Program-made: the position numbers and the translations under genes | Shown: positions 35,401 to 45,010 of the stretch, piece by piece | Position numbering within the stretch: position 1 is the first letter of the stretch | Layout: each line of letters begins with the position of its first letter | Notes under the pieces: model-generated | What the model saw: only the letters and a program-made list of their open reading frames with translations | Databases searched by the model: none | Told to the model about the DNA's origin: nothing | From: Microaerobacter geothermalis | GTDB taxonomy: Bacteria; Bacillota; Bacilli; DSM-22679 | Length of the DNA: 53,016 bases | Assembly (NCBI RefSeq): GCF_021608135.1 | Contig: NZ_JAKIHL010000018.1 | Span: 1 to 53,016 of the forward strand | Direction of reading: 5' to 3'

Positions 35401-36404
35401 AAAAAACATTGTACATTTTTCAAAGTGGTGAACTCAGACGGAAAAACAATAGTCTTTATTTTGAAACGGATGGGAGAAAAAAATACATTCCGGTTGAAGA
35501 TATTGGAGATATCTACATTTTTGGTGAAGTTGATGTTTCTAAAAAGTTTTTGGAATTCGCTTCTCAGAAGGGAATTTGTCTTCATTATTTTAATCGCTAC
35601 GGCTATTATATGGGGACGTTTTATCCGCGTGAACATCTAAATGCCGGGCATATAATTTTAAAACAGGCTGAACATTATCTCGATACGACAAAAAGAATAC
35701 TATTGGCGAGATCATTTATTACGGGGGCATTGAGACAGATGTGCCAAGTGTTGAAATATTACCGAGGACGTCTTCAGAAGGGAAAAGGAGAAATAGAAGA
35801 TATACTGGTTCAACTTCAATCCGAAAAGGAAACAGCAAATGAACGGGGAGAAAGCGTAGAGGAGTTAATGGCATTTGAGGGGCATGCTAGGGAAAAGTAT
35901 TACAAGGCATTCGATTACATTCTGAATCATCCCGATTTTGTATTTGAAAAAAGATCGCGAAGACCTCCATTAAACAGATTAAATGCCTTAATTAGTTTTG
36001 GAAATTCCATCTGCTATACAATGGTATTAAGTGAAATTTATAAAACTTATTTAGACCCAAGAATTGGGTATTTACATGCCACAAATTTTCGAAGATTTTC
36101 TCTAAATTTAGATGTGGCGGAAATCTTTAAGCCGATTATGGTTGATCGTTTAATATTCACACTGATAAACAAAAAAATGATTACAAAAAAAGATTTCGAC
36201 AAACATACGGATGGAATTTTGCTGTCAGAAGAGGGAAGGAAAAAATTTATTGTTGAGCTAGATAACCGTATGAAAACTACGGTTAATCACCGACACCTTG
36301 GAAAATCAGTATCCTATCGAAGATTAATAAGATTAGAGATTTATAAAATCCAGAAGCACATTCTAGATGAAAAAATTTACGAACCTTACCAGTCTTTATG
36401 GTAG
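35397..36404 (+). CDS. cas1: CRISPR integrase Cas1
   Basis: A 335-residue type I-B Cas1. MKKTLYIFQSGELRRKNNSLYF is the usual N-terminal strand. The catalytic Glu is in FEGHAREKYY, and the His and Asp are in GYLHATNFRRFSLNLDVAEIFKP. It integrates spacers at the leader end together with Cas2. The start overlaps the cas4 stop by 4 bp. Confidence 0.97.
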   Translation: MKKTLYIFQSGELRRKNNSLYFETDGRKKYIPVEDIGDIYIFGEVDVSKKFLEFASQKGICLHYFNRYGYYMGTFYPREHLNAGHIILKQAEHYLDTTKRILLARSFITGALRQMCQVLKYYRGRLQKGKGEIEDILVQLQSEKETANERGESVEELMAFEGHAREKYYKAFDYILNHPDFVFEKRSRRPPLNRLNALISFGNSICYTMVLSEIYKTYLDPRIGYLHATNFRRFSLNLDVAEIFKPIMVDRLIFTLINKKMITKKDFDKHTDGILLSEEGRKKFIVELDNRMKTTVNHRHLGKSVSYRRLIRLEIYKIQKHILDEKIYEPYQSLW

Positions 36405-36417
36405 GCAGGTGATGCGA

Positions 36418-36681
36418 ATGTTTGTTATCCTAGTTTACGATTTTAATGAGAAAAGGGTATCAAAAGCTCTTAAAATCGCAAGGAAATATTTATATTGGGT
36501 TCAGAACTCGGTGCTAGAAGGAGAAATTTCAGATGCGAATTACTTCAAATTAAAGATGGAATTAACTAAAATTATGCATCCTGACGAAGATTCAGTTATA
36601 TTTTACACTTTCCGAACACAAAAATACTCAAAGAGAGAAGAAATCGGCCTGAGAAAAGGCGGAGATGAGAATATCCTATAA
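36418..36681 (+). CDS. cas2: CRISPR adaptation protein Cas2
   Basis: An 87-residue ferredoxin-fold protein: MFVILVYDFNEKRVSKALKIARKYLYWVQNSVLEGEIS is the family opening with the beta-1 Asp. ATG 36418 gives this canonical start and has AGGTG 6 bp upstream; ATG 36412 is an alternative. It is the last gene of the operon, 197 bp before the first repeat. Confidence 0.96.
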   Translation: MFVILVYDFNEKRVSKALKIARKYLYWVQNSVLEGEISDANYFKLKMELTKIMHPDEDSVIFYTFRTQKYSKREEIGLRKGGDENIL

Positions 36682-36878
36682 TGGGCTTGTCGTCGACTCC
36701 CAATAGCGTAGTAGTCCAAGGGAATCGACGACATCTTTATTGTTCAAGATAGACGTTCTGGTAGCAAGAAAATGTAAGAAAAATGGAGATTGTTCCATTG
36801 TAACATTATTAAGGGAAATGTGATTGTTGTAAGATGAATTATATAGTAAAATTACCATAAGAACAGGATTCTTTTGGG
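36682..36878 (+). promoter_or_regulatory. CRISPR leader of the long array
   Basis: This non-coding region between cas2 and the first repeat should hold the pre-crRNA promoter and the Cas1-Cas2 integration signals. GTCGTCGACTCCC (36689-36701) and GGGAATCGACGAC (36720-36732) form a 13-bp hairpin with one mismatch. The half next to the repeat is AT-rich. Confidence 0.75.
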
Positions 36879-39800
36879 GTTTTGATCGTACCTATAAGGA
36901 ATTGAAACTGGTGGATACCCTAAAGGAGGAATAAAAATGCAAAGTTTTGATCGTACCTATAAGGAATTGAAACTATAATAATATGTAATAATATATATAT
37001 TGGAGGTCTGTTTTGATCGTACCTATAAGGAATTGAAACAAAACAATAACAGCCAAGGTGTTGGTCAAGGATACGGTTTTGATCGTACCTATAAGGAATT
37101 GAAACGATATGTTGGCTGCATATTGGATAGCAATAGACACAGTTTTGATCGTACCTATAAGGAATTGAAACATTTTCGCCACAATAGAAACGGGTAAATT
37201 CATTGGGGTTTTGATCGTACCTATAAGGAATTGAAACCAGGAGTAAGGACATTAAAACGGATTAAGAAACTACGTTTTGATCGTACCTATAAGGAATTGA
37301 AACTACGTGTATCCGAAACTCCAAAAGTAAGATTCCCTAAAGTTTTGATCGTACCTATAAGGAATTGAAACTGACTTTATAATGAAGGAAAGGGAAAAGG
37401 AGGATTTGTTTTGATCGTACCTATAAGGAATTGAAACACGGAAAAGAAGCATAAAATCCTGGTGACAAGAAAAGTTTTGATCGTACCTATAAGGAATTGA
37501 AACCGACCTTTGCTTCCTTTTCGTTCACGATAAATTGCCGTTTTGATCGTACCTATAAGGAATTGAAACCTGGAATGCTTTGTTGTGGATACCCTTGAAA
37601 ATTGTAGTTTTGATCGTACCTATAAGGAATTGAAACCAAAGGATAGCGATTGTATATTAGGCTTCCTCTTTGGTTTTGATCGTACCTATAAGGAATTGAA
37701 ACTCGATTAAAAGATTTGGCCACAAAATATTTAAAAGAGCGTTTTGATCGTACCTATAAGGAATTGAAACCTATTATTTTCACTATTCCACCTCCCTTAC
37801 GCTTTTGAGTTTTGATCGTACCTATAAGGAATTGAAACTCGAAAAGCATTACGAGCGAGTGATCGGCGAAAATCCAGTTTTGATCGTACCTATAAGGAAT
37901 TGAAACAATCCTCCTTAACACGGATAAAATCGAATATGTCCGGGTTTTGATCGTACCTATAAGGAATTGAAACCACGATCGATCGTATCTTGACGAAGGT
38001 AAAACATTTTCGTTTTGATCGTACCTATAAGGAATTGAAACACGATATGCCACATAGCAGATACCCATATCTGCTCGTTTTGATCGTACCTATAAGGAAT
38101 TGAAACTGTTTCTCCTTTCAGTGGAAGGTTGATGCCTCATGTGTTTTGATCGTACCTATAAGGAATTGAAACCTTTTGGAGTTTCGGATACACGTATAAA
38201 TGTTGGATGTTTTGATCGTACCTATAAGGAATTGAAACCAATACATGACGAGGTCGGTGTGTACGTGCCGAAAACGGTTTTGATCGTACCTATAAGGAAT
38301 TGAAACAAGTCAATTCTTCGCTGATCACTGGAACATCTTATACGTTTTGATCGTACCTATAAGGAATTGAAACATTGACATCTATTCCCTATCCTTTCGG
38401 CTTCCAACGTTTTGATCGTACCTATAAGGAATTGAAACTTTGGAAAGTATTTCCTTCTTTCCATTGACTGCACTAGTTTTGATCGTACCTATAAGGAATT
38501 GAAACATACTCACCTTTCCTGACAACAAACAATATATGAAAGTTTTGATCGTACCTATAAGGAATTGAAACACATTCATGAAGGATGTTGTTCACCATGG
38601 CTGTCAAAGTTTTGATCGTACCTATAAGGAATTGAAACTATGAATAAAATACAAAGTAAGCGATATAGAAATAACCTAGTTTTGATCGTACCTATAAGGA
38701 ATTGAAACCCTTCATTGTTAAAATTTCCATCATTTGGAAAGCCAAGTTTTGATCGTACCTATAAGGAATTGAAACATAGCAGATTTTAATAGCACAAAAA
38801 GACTTGGACATAGTTTTGATCGTACCTATAAGGAATTGAAACTTCCAATTCCTCCATCCCGGCGAGCCTCCGACCCCGTTTTGATCGTACCTATAAGGAA
38901 TTGAAACCCCATATCTGCTATATCAAAAAGGGTACTATGTGAAGTTTTGATCGTACCTATAAGGAATTGAAACCGCCATATACATATGGTGTAAGCTATG
39001 GAAGGATGGGTTTTGATCGTACCTATAAGGAATTGAAACACAATTCTAGAAAAGATATTTAACAATGTCATGAAGGAGTTTTGATCGTACCTATAAGGAA
39101 TTGAAACCGGAAACCCCTTCTCAGTTGGCGGCAGCCCCTTTTCCGTTTTGATCGTACCTATAAGGAATTGAAACTGCCACTGCCTGCACCTGCGACTACT
39201 GCCATATCTTCAGTTTTGATCGTACCTATAAGGAATTGAAACAACATAACCCGTTCATCTGGTGTTAAGCGAAAATGGGAGGTTTTGATCGTACCTATAA
39301 GGAATTGAAACAATGTAAAAATGGTATTTTTCCTTGTTCTTCTATTCGTTTTGATCGTACCTATAAGGAATTGAAACACTTTTCTCCGTATGCAGAGGAC
39401 AAGCAATATGGGGGTTTTGATCGTACCTATAAGGAATTGAAACTTCCAGGAATCGCTCAAATCAGCGAAAGATTGCATCGGTTTTGATCGTACCTATAAG
39501 GAATTGAAACCTATGGGCTTTTTTAAATTAAACACTTCTGGAACAAGTTTTGATCGTACCTATAAGGAATTGAAACTTGATTTTCACGAAGCCGACGGAT
39601 CAATAGGAATTTAGTTTTGATCGTACCTATAAGGAATTGAAACAACATTGTTGCAAATAAATTCGTATATGGATAATGGTTTTGATCGTACCTATAAGGA
39701 ATTGAAACAAGACTTTCCTTTCTTTGACACAAACGGTCTAACCGTTTTGATCGTACCTATAAGGAATTGAAACCACGATCGATCGTATCTTGACGAAGGT

Positions 39801-40365
39801 AAAACATTGTTTTGATCGTACCTATAAGGAATTGAAACTTGTGAAATACAAGGTCATCACTATGTGGGATTTTCCGTTTTGATCGTACCTATAAGGAATT
39901 GAAACATTGACGCGTTTGAAACGGGAAAAGACATTCACTCAGTTTTGATCGTACCTATAAGGAATTGAAACCTCTTTAAATAAGGCCCGCCTTCGCCAAA
40001 CGCCTCCGTTTTGATCGTACCTAAAAGGAATTGAAACTGTCGCTGGTACGAACGGATTCTCTAGTGGACCGGTGTTTTGATCGTACCTATAAGGAATTGA
40101 AACCGATGTATCCAATTGGGTTTCCATCTCCCCATTTGAGTTTTGATCGTACCTATAAGGAATTGAAACCACGCTAAGTATCTATATAAAAGCAGACAAG
40201 ACCCTGTTTTGATCGTACCTATAAGGAATTGAAACCTGAAATCGGATGAGTATCGAGAAAAGGTGGCTCGGTTTTGATCGTACCTATAAGGAATTGAAAC
40301 CACTTTTTGCAATCCCTTGGATTGCTAATTCCTTTGTTTTGATCGTACCTATAAGGAATTGAAAC
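36879..40365 (+). CRISPR. Type I-B CRISPR array, leader-proximal segment (53 repeats)
   Basis: There are fifty-three 30-bp repeats beginning GTTTTGATCG and ending GAATTGAAAC, separated by 52 complete spacers of about 35-40 nt. All repeats are identical except the one at 40008-40037, which has CCTAAAAGG in place of CCTATAAGG. The ATTGAAAC 3' end is the standard I-B crRNA handle. Repeats run in the same direction as the cas genes, with the leader at the left. The 53rd spacer is broken by an IS at 40379. Spacers at 37974 and 39774 come from one protospacer; those at 37304 and 38173 overlap on opposite strands. Confidence 0.99.
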
Positions 40366-40378
40366 AAGGGTATACTTG

Positions 40379-41995
40379 GGGTTTGCTGAAATATCAATAA
40401 ATCCAGTATTAACAAGGATTTTAGGCATGTTATATCGAATTTATGTGTAAGGATTTTTACAGAAATGATGAAAAAACCTTGCACATGGAGTGAGTGAATA
40501 TGTATAAAATGACCGAACATCAAATGATCATGCCGGATGACTTTTTCCTCCCCTTTGGCGGGAAATTAAACAAAGAAAATCGGTGGGTCCAATTGTCTCA
40601 TCTCATACCTTGGTGGAAGGTGGAAAAAGTCTACGCCAAACGGTTTGAGAAGAAAATTAAAGGCAGACAGGCTGTATCTGTCCGTGTAGCCCTCGGCGCC
40701 CTGATCATTCAAGAACGATTGGGAACGACTGACCGGGAAACCGTACAGCAGATCACGGAAAATCCCTATTTGCAGTACTTCATCGGACTGCCCGGTTTTC
40801 AGGAAAAAGCCCCTTTTCATCACTCACTCATGACGCATTTTCGTAAAAGACTCAATAAAAAAGCGATCAACCAGATCAATGAATGGATTGCCCTAGAAGC
40901 ACAGCATCAAGATGAAGATGATCATCATGATGATCATGATGATGACGAACCCGATCAAGAAACCATGGAAGAAACTGAATCGAATGAGGAATCATCCGAA
41001 TCAACGCCCAACCAGGGAAAGTTATTGCTGGATGCGACCTGTGCACCTGCCGACATTGCTTATCCGACCGACTTGTCCTTGCTCAATGAAGCCCGTGAAA
41101 AGCTGGAAGAGATGATAGATGTCCTGCATGCTCCCCACCAGGGAAAAAAGATGAAACCACGGACGTATCGCAGGAAAGCACGTCAAGCTTACTTGTCCGT
41201 AGCGAAACAAAAACAGGTGAGTGGACGTAAACTCCGTAAGGCTATCGGTCAGCAACTGAGGTTCATTGAGCGGGACTTGAAACACATTGCCAGACTTCAA
41301 GAGAATAGCAGTCTAACGTTATTGAACAAGCAACAATACAAACAGCTTCTGGTGATTAACGAATTGTACCGGCAACAGAAGGTCATGTATATGAACCGAT
41401 CTCATCGCATCGAGGATCGGATCGTCAGCATCAGCCAGCCCCATGTACGCCCCATCGTACGTGGAAAGGCCAAAGCCAATGTGGAGTTCGGGGCCAAAAT
41501 AGCCGTCAGTCTTGTAGACGGTTACGCTTTTATGGAAAAACTGGATTGGAATAACTACAACGAGGCGAACACTTTGCAGCAATCCGTTGAAGCCTACCGA
41601 AAACGGCATGGTTGCTACCCGGAAGCTGTTCTCGCAGATAAGATTTATCGAAACCGTGAGAACCTTCGGTATTGTAAGGAACGAAACATCCGGCTCAGCG
41701 GACCAAAACTGGGACGACCGCCTAAACAGGAACAAGCCGAACAGAAACAACTCGCTCAAAGAGATGCGTCAGAGCGTAATGCCATTGAAAGTAAATTTGG
41801 TGAAGGCAAGCGCAGATATGGTCTGGGGCTTATTCAAGCACGCCTTCAACAGACCAGTGAGACCGTGATTGCTCTACAATTCCTGGTGATGAACCTGGAA
41901 CACAAGTTACGGCTTCTTTTTTACTCATTTTTTAAATGGTTAATACACGGTTCAAAACGTCCTGTAGCAGTTTAGGTCATTTGTTCAGCAAGCCC
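40379..41995 (+). mobile_element. IS1182/IS5-like insertion sequence inside a spacer
   Basis: A 1617-bp IS with terminal inverted repeats GGGTTTGCTGAA (left) and GGGCTTGCTGAA (right, read inward), 11 of 12 matching. The 6-bp sequence TACTTG flanks it on both sides (40373-40378 and 41996-42001). Removing the IS and one TACTTG restores a 37-nt spacer, the normal size. The restored target contains TACTTG-ATCC-CAAGTA, a hairpin, with the IS at the edge of its loop. Confidence 0.88.
40494..41975 (+). CDS. IS1182/IS5-type DDE transposase
   Basis: A 493-residue transposase. The N-terminal DUF772 domain (RQAVSVRVALGALIIQERLGTTDRETVQQITENPYLQYFIG) is followed by an unusually acidic linker rich in D/E/H (residues about 138-170). 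The DDE core includes LLLDATCAPADIAYPTD, VEFGAKIAVSLVDGYAFMEKLDWNNYNEA, AVLADKIYRNREN and the C-terminal ERNAIESKFGEGKRRYGLGLI with the catalytic Glu. It appears intact. It is read in the same direction as the CRISPR array, so read-through could help transcribe the distal repeats. Confidence 0.9.
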   Translation: MNMYKMTEHQMIMPDDFFLPFGGKLNKENRWVQLSHLIPWWKVEKVYAKRFEKKIKGRQAVSVRVALGALIIQERLGTTDRETVQQITENPYLQYFIGLPGFQEKAPFHHSLMTHFRKRLNKKAINQINEWIALEAQHQDEDDHHDDHDDDEPDQETMEETESNEESSESTPNQGKLLLDATCAPADIAYPTDLSLLNEAREKLEEMIDVLHAPHQGKKMKPRTYRRKARQAYLSVAKQKQVSGRKLRKAIGQQLRFIERDLKHIARLQENSSLTLLNKQQYKQLLVINELYRQQKVMYMNRSHRIEDRIVSISQPHVRPIVRGKAKANVEFGAKIAVSLVDGYAFMEKLDWNNYNEANTLQQSVEAYRKRHGCYPEAVLADKIYRNRENLRYCKERNIRLSGPKLGRPPKQEQAEQKQLAQRDASERNAIESKFGEGKRRYGLGLIQARLQQTSETVIALQFLVMNLEHKLRLLFYSFFKWLIHGSKRPVAV

Positions 41996-42025
41996 TACTT
42001 GATCCCAAGTAGCAGTTATAGGTGA

Positions 42026-43705
42026 GTTTTGATCGTACCTATAAGGAATTGAAACAAAACTTTCCGCTTTGCCGAAGTTCCACATCAAAAACAGTTTTGA
42101 TCGTACCTATAAGGAATTGAAACCAATAACGTTCACAATTTGAGATGGTAAAAAGCTAAGTTTTGATCGTACCTATAAGGAATTGAAACACCAATCCGCA
42201 CATTGCATCATAGCGTCTCGATCAAGTTTTGATCGTACCTATAAGGAATTGAAACAAGAAATTTCGGCCAGTCAAATGCAGATTGCGTATTTGTTTTGAT
42301 CGTACCTATAAGGAATTGAAACTTTCTATGGTTAGTCAAGTAGGCTTTCCTATTGTTGGTTTTGATCGTACCTATAAGGAATTGAAACTAGTATGTCGTT
42401 CCATTATCTAATCCTTGGACTTGAGTTTTGATCGTACCTATAAGGAATTGAAACATTTTAACAATTTTAGTTGATCAATAACTGTTTTAAGTTTTGATCG
42501 TACCTATAAGGAATTGAAACCAAAAATTGTATTTGAAGGTGAAAAACGTTGCGAACGTTTTGATCGTACCTATAAGGAATTGAAACTGAATACGAAAGAA
42601 CTCCTCCAATAAATGAGGGAAAGTTTTGATCGTACCTATAAGGAATTGAAACATCAAATACTCCGTAGGCTTGATTGGCTTTTTAGGCGTTTTGATCGTA
42701 CCTATAAGGAATTGAAACTTAATAACGAAAATGCTAAAAGCATTAAAAGAAAAGTTTTGATCGTACCTATAAGGAATTGAAACTGATGAAATACTTACAT
42801 ATAGGGATTCCATTTCAAAGTTTTGATCGTACCTATAAGGAATTGAAACACCCTCTCCCCTTCTTTAGGTGGTGGTTCTTTTGTGTTTTGATCGTACCTA
42901 TAAGGAATTGAAACGAAGGTGGATGTAGCAGGCGACCGCCCGTAGGGCGGGTTTTGATCGTACCTATAAGGAATTGAAACCTATTTCAGCCAATACTTAT
43001 CAAATCACCGGACTGTGTTTTGATCGTACCTATAAGGAATTGAAACTTTAATCAATCGCTTTGCACCTCATTTCAAAGTGTAGTTTTGATCGTACCTATA
43101 AGGAATTGAAACGGTTGCATCATTTGTTGCATGATCATGTTTTCATCCGTTTTGATCGTACCTATAAGGAATTGAAACCAAAAAATACAATTGAATTTTT
43201 TTCAGCCTCGACAGTTTTGATCGTACCTATAAGGAATTGAAACAAACTAAAGTAAGCGATTTTAAATATACCATTCATGGGTTTTGATCGTACCTATAAG
43301 GAATTGAAACCAAATTGTGTAACTCTCCGCAAAGGAACAGCCACGTCTCGGTTTTGATCGTACCTATAAGGAATTGAAACTTGTGCCATTTGAAAAATAC
43401 CTTACATAGTCATAGGAAAGTTTTGATCGTACCTATAAGGAATTGAAACTGAAATTTTCTGCTGTCGGTCGTCTTTTTGATGTTCGGTTTTGATCGTACC
43501 TATAAGGAATTGAAACTTGGCTTTCCAGATGACGGGAATTTTAATGGCGATGGGTTTTGATCGTACCTATAAGGAATTGAAACACAAATACCAGCTTGTA
43601 ATACCATAATCATGAACAGGTTTTGATCGTACCTATAAGGAATTGAAACCCGTGTAAATATCCCGGATTTCCGCATTCACTACAGGTTTTGATCGTACCT
43701 ATAAG
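42026..43705 (+). CRISPR. Type I-B CRISPR array, distal segment (25 repeats plus one truncated)
   Basis: This continues the same array after the IS: 25 full identical repeats starting at 42026 and 25 spacers. Then a repeat is broken after its 20th base (43686-43705, ending CCTATAAG), where the transposon end TGTAAAC begins. No degenerate terminal repeat is present, so the true distal end of the array is missing. The spacer at 43517-43553 is a diverged reverse complement of the one at 38709-38745. Confidence 0.99.
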
Positions 43706-43897
43706 TGTAAACTTGCAGATTAATTAGGACGGTCTTTTTCACATTGCTTAAGTGTTGTCATTCTTTCTAAACTGAAAATCATCTTCCGTTTTCACAATCT
43801 TTGGTTGCGGTTTTGCACATTATTTTAGCGCAGAAAAGGAACCCGAAGATGTCTATTTTATGTTACAAGTAAGTAGAATAGAGGAAACGGTTATAAC

Positions 43898-43922
43898 AAA
43901 AAAGAAAAGCCCATGAAGGGCT
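43898..43922 (-). terminator. Terminator of the transposon operon
   Basis: On the minus strand AGCCC-TTCAT-GGGCT is followed by TTTCTTTTTT. It ends the transposon's minus-strand transcript before it runs antisense into the CRISPR array. Confidence 0.75.
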
Positions 43923-43936
43923 GGGGAGTGATTGGT

Positions 43937-44197
43937 TCAATCTATAATCACTGTATATCTTTCATTGGGGTGCAAATAAAATTTAGTAAATTCAAATGTC
44001 GTATGGCCAAATAACACATACCATTGGGTGTCTAATTCCAATCGGCAAGAAAGAAAATCTTCTCCGATACGAATGGATAAAAGTTCGCCACAATACATAT
44101 CAAAACAATACTCATTTTGCGAATAAGCCTCCCAACGATCCGTTTCCTCACAGTAGATTAAATCATGGGTGATATCCATTGCATCTGACCCTCCCAT
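43937..44197 (-). CDS. Small DUF5348-like protein of the transposon
   Basis: An 86-residue acidic protein with a core EYCFDMYCGELLSIRIGEDFLSCRLELDTQWYVLFG. It resembles the DUF5348 pattern (CGE-x-hydrophobic, then a WY-x-L strand). It begins 12 bp after the ATPase gene and is the last gene of the operon. Its role is unknown. The family name is from memory of the pattern; the in-frame alternative start is M7 (MDITHDL). Confidence 0.65.
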   Translation of the reverse strand: MGGSDAMDITHDLIYCEETDRWEAYSQNEYCFDMYCGELLSIRIGEDFLSCRLELDTQWYVLFGHTTFEFTKFYLHPNERYTVIID

Positions 44198-44209
44198 TAT
44201 GATTGATCG

Positions 44210-45010
44210 TTACATCGCTAACTCTTCTGCAGCCATACGGACGACTTCCGAATCAATTTGTTCTTTTTTTAATTGACATCCATACATTAATGCATGCGTA
44301 GCGAGATTATTGATTAAACGAGGCCAACCTCTTGATCGTGAGGCCATCGCTTCTATGCCATCTTCGGTAAAGATGGCATGATGGGCACCCGCCATCTCCA
44401 TATGATGTTGCACATAGCCAGCGACCTCTTCTCTCGTTAGTGCTTCCAATTTGTAACGCATGATTATCCGTTGGGCTAACGGACGATTTTGGTTTAACGC
44501 GAGACGGTGCAGGAGATGGGGTAAACCCGTAAAAACAAGCACAAAAGGATTTTTTGAATCCATATAAAAGTTAAACAGGATACTCACATCATGGAGAAAT
44601 TGGTCTTTGGCCATCTGCATTTCATCCAAAATAAACACGGGGGTTATCTTACGTTCGGAATAGAAACGTTGCACTGCGAGTTGAATCTGGCGAAAAAGAT
44701 CCACTTTCCGGTATTTCGGTTCTTCGCCCAGTTCATAAGCCAGTCCCCGGTAAAAATCGATCACCGAGCCGGTGGAAAGCGGAAAATACATCACCTTGTA
44801 CAAAGATGGATTCAAACTTTTTGCAAAAGAGCGTAAAGCGAATGTTTTACCCACACCGGGCTCACCGACCAAGACACCCATGCCACGTGTGTTCTTCAAA
44901 TAGTTCAATGCCGCGGTCGCTTCCTTAAAAGCGGTAGAAGCGAAAGCATCCATTTCTTTTATTTCTTTTCCAAAAGGCGTACGAGTAAGGGAATAAAAGG
45001 ACTTATACAT
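44210..45010 (-). CDS. ExeA/TnsC-like AAA ATPase of the transposon
   Basis: A 266-residue AAA+ ATPase of the ExeA/TniB/TnsC group that serves as target selector or transposase regulator. MYKSFYSLTRTPFGKEI is the ExeA-type start. Walker A is GEPGVGKTFALR (near residue 47), Walker B is VFILDEMQMA (near residue 125), and the arginine-finger region is RIIMRYKLEALTREEVAGYVQHHMEMAG. The start overlaps the transposase stop by 8 bp, so the two are translationally coupled, as in IstAB/TnsBC-type modules. Confidence 0.9.
   Translation of the reverse strand: MYKSFYSLTRTPFGKEIKEMDAFASTAFKEATAALNYLKNTRGMGVLVGEPGVGKTFALRSFAKSLNPSLYKVMYFPLSTGSVIDFYRGLAYELGEEPKYRKVDLFRQIQLAVQRFYSERKITPVFILDEMQMAKDQFLHDVSILFNFYMDSKNPFVLVFTGLPHLLHRLALNQNRPLAQRIIMRYKLEALTREEVAGYVQHHMEMAGAHHAIFTEDGIEAMASRSRGWPRLINNLATHALMYGCQLKKEQIDSEVVRMAAEELAM

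Noticed and set aside
38042-38943. Overlap between spacers at 38042-38076 and 38908-38943 (shared CCCATATCTGCT)
   Set aside because: Only 12 bases match, the next base differs, and the implied 5' flank (ATA) disagrees with the TTA motif seen in the exact pair. One such match is expected by chance among about 78 spacers.
36920-43000. Many minus- and plus-strand reading frames across the arrays encoding repeated peptides such as FQFLIGTIKT, VSIPYRYDQN and FDRTYKELK
   Set aside because: They are translations of the CRISPR repeat in different frames, with spacer-encoded residues between them, and have no start signals. They are not genes.
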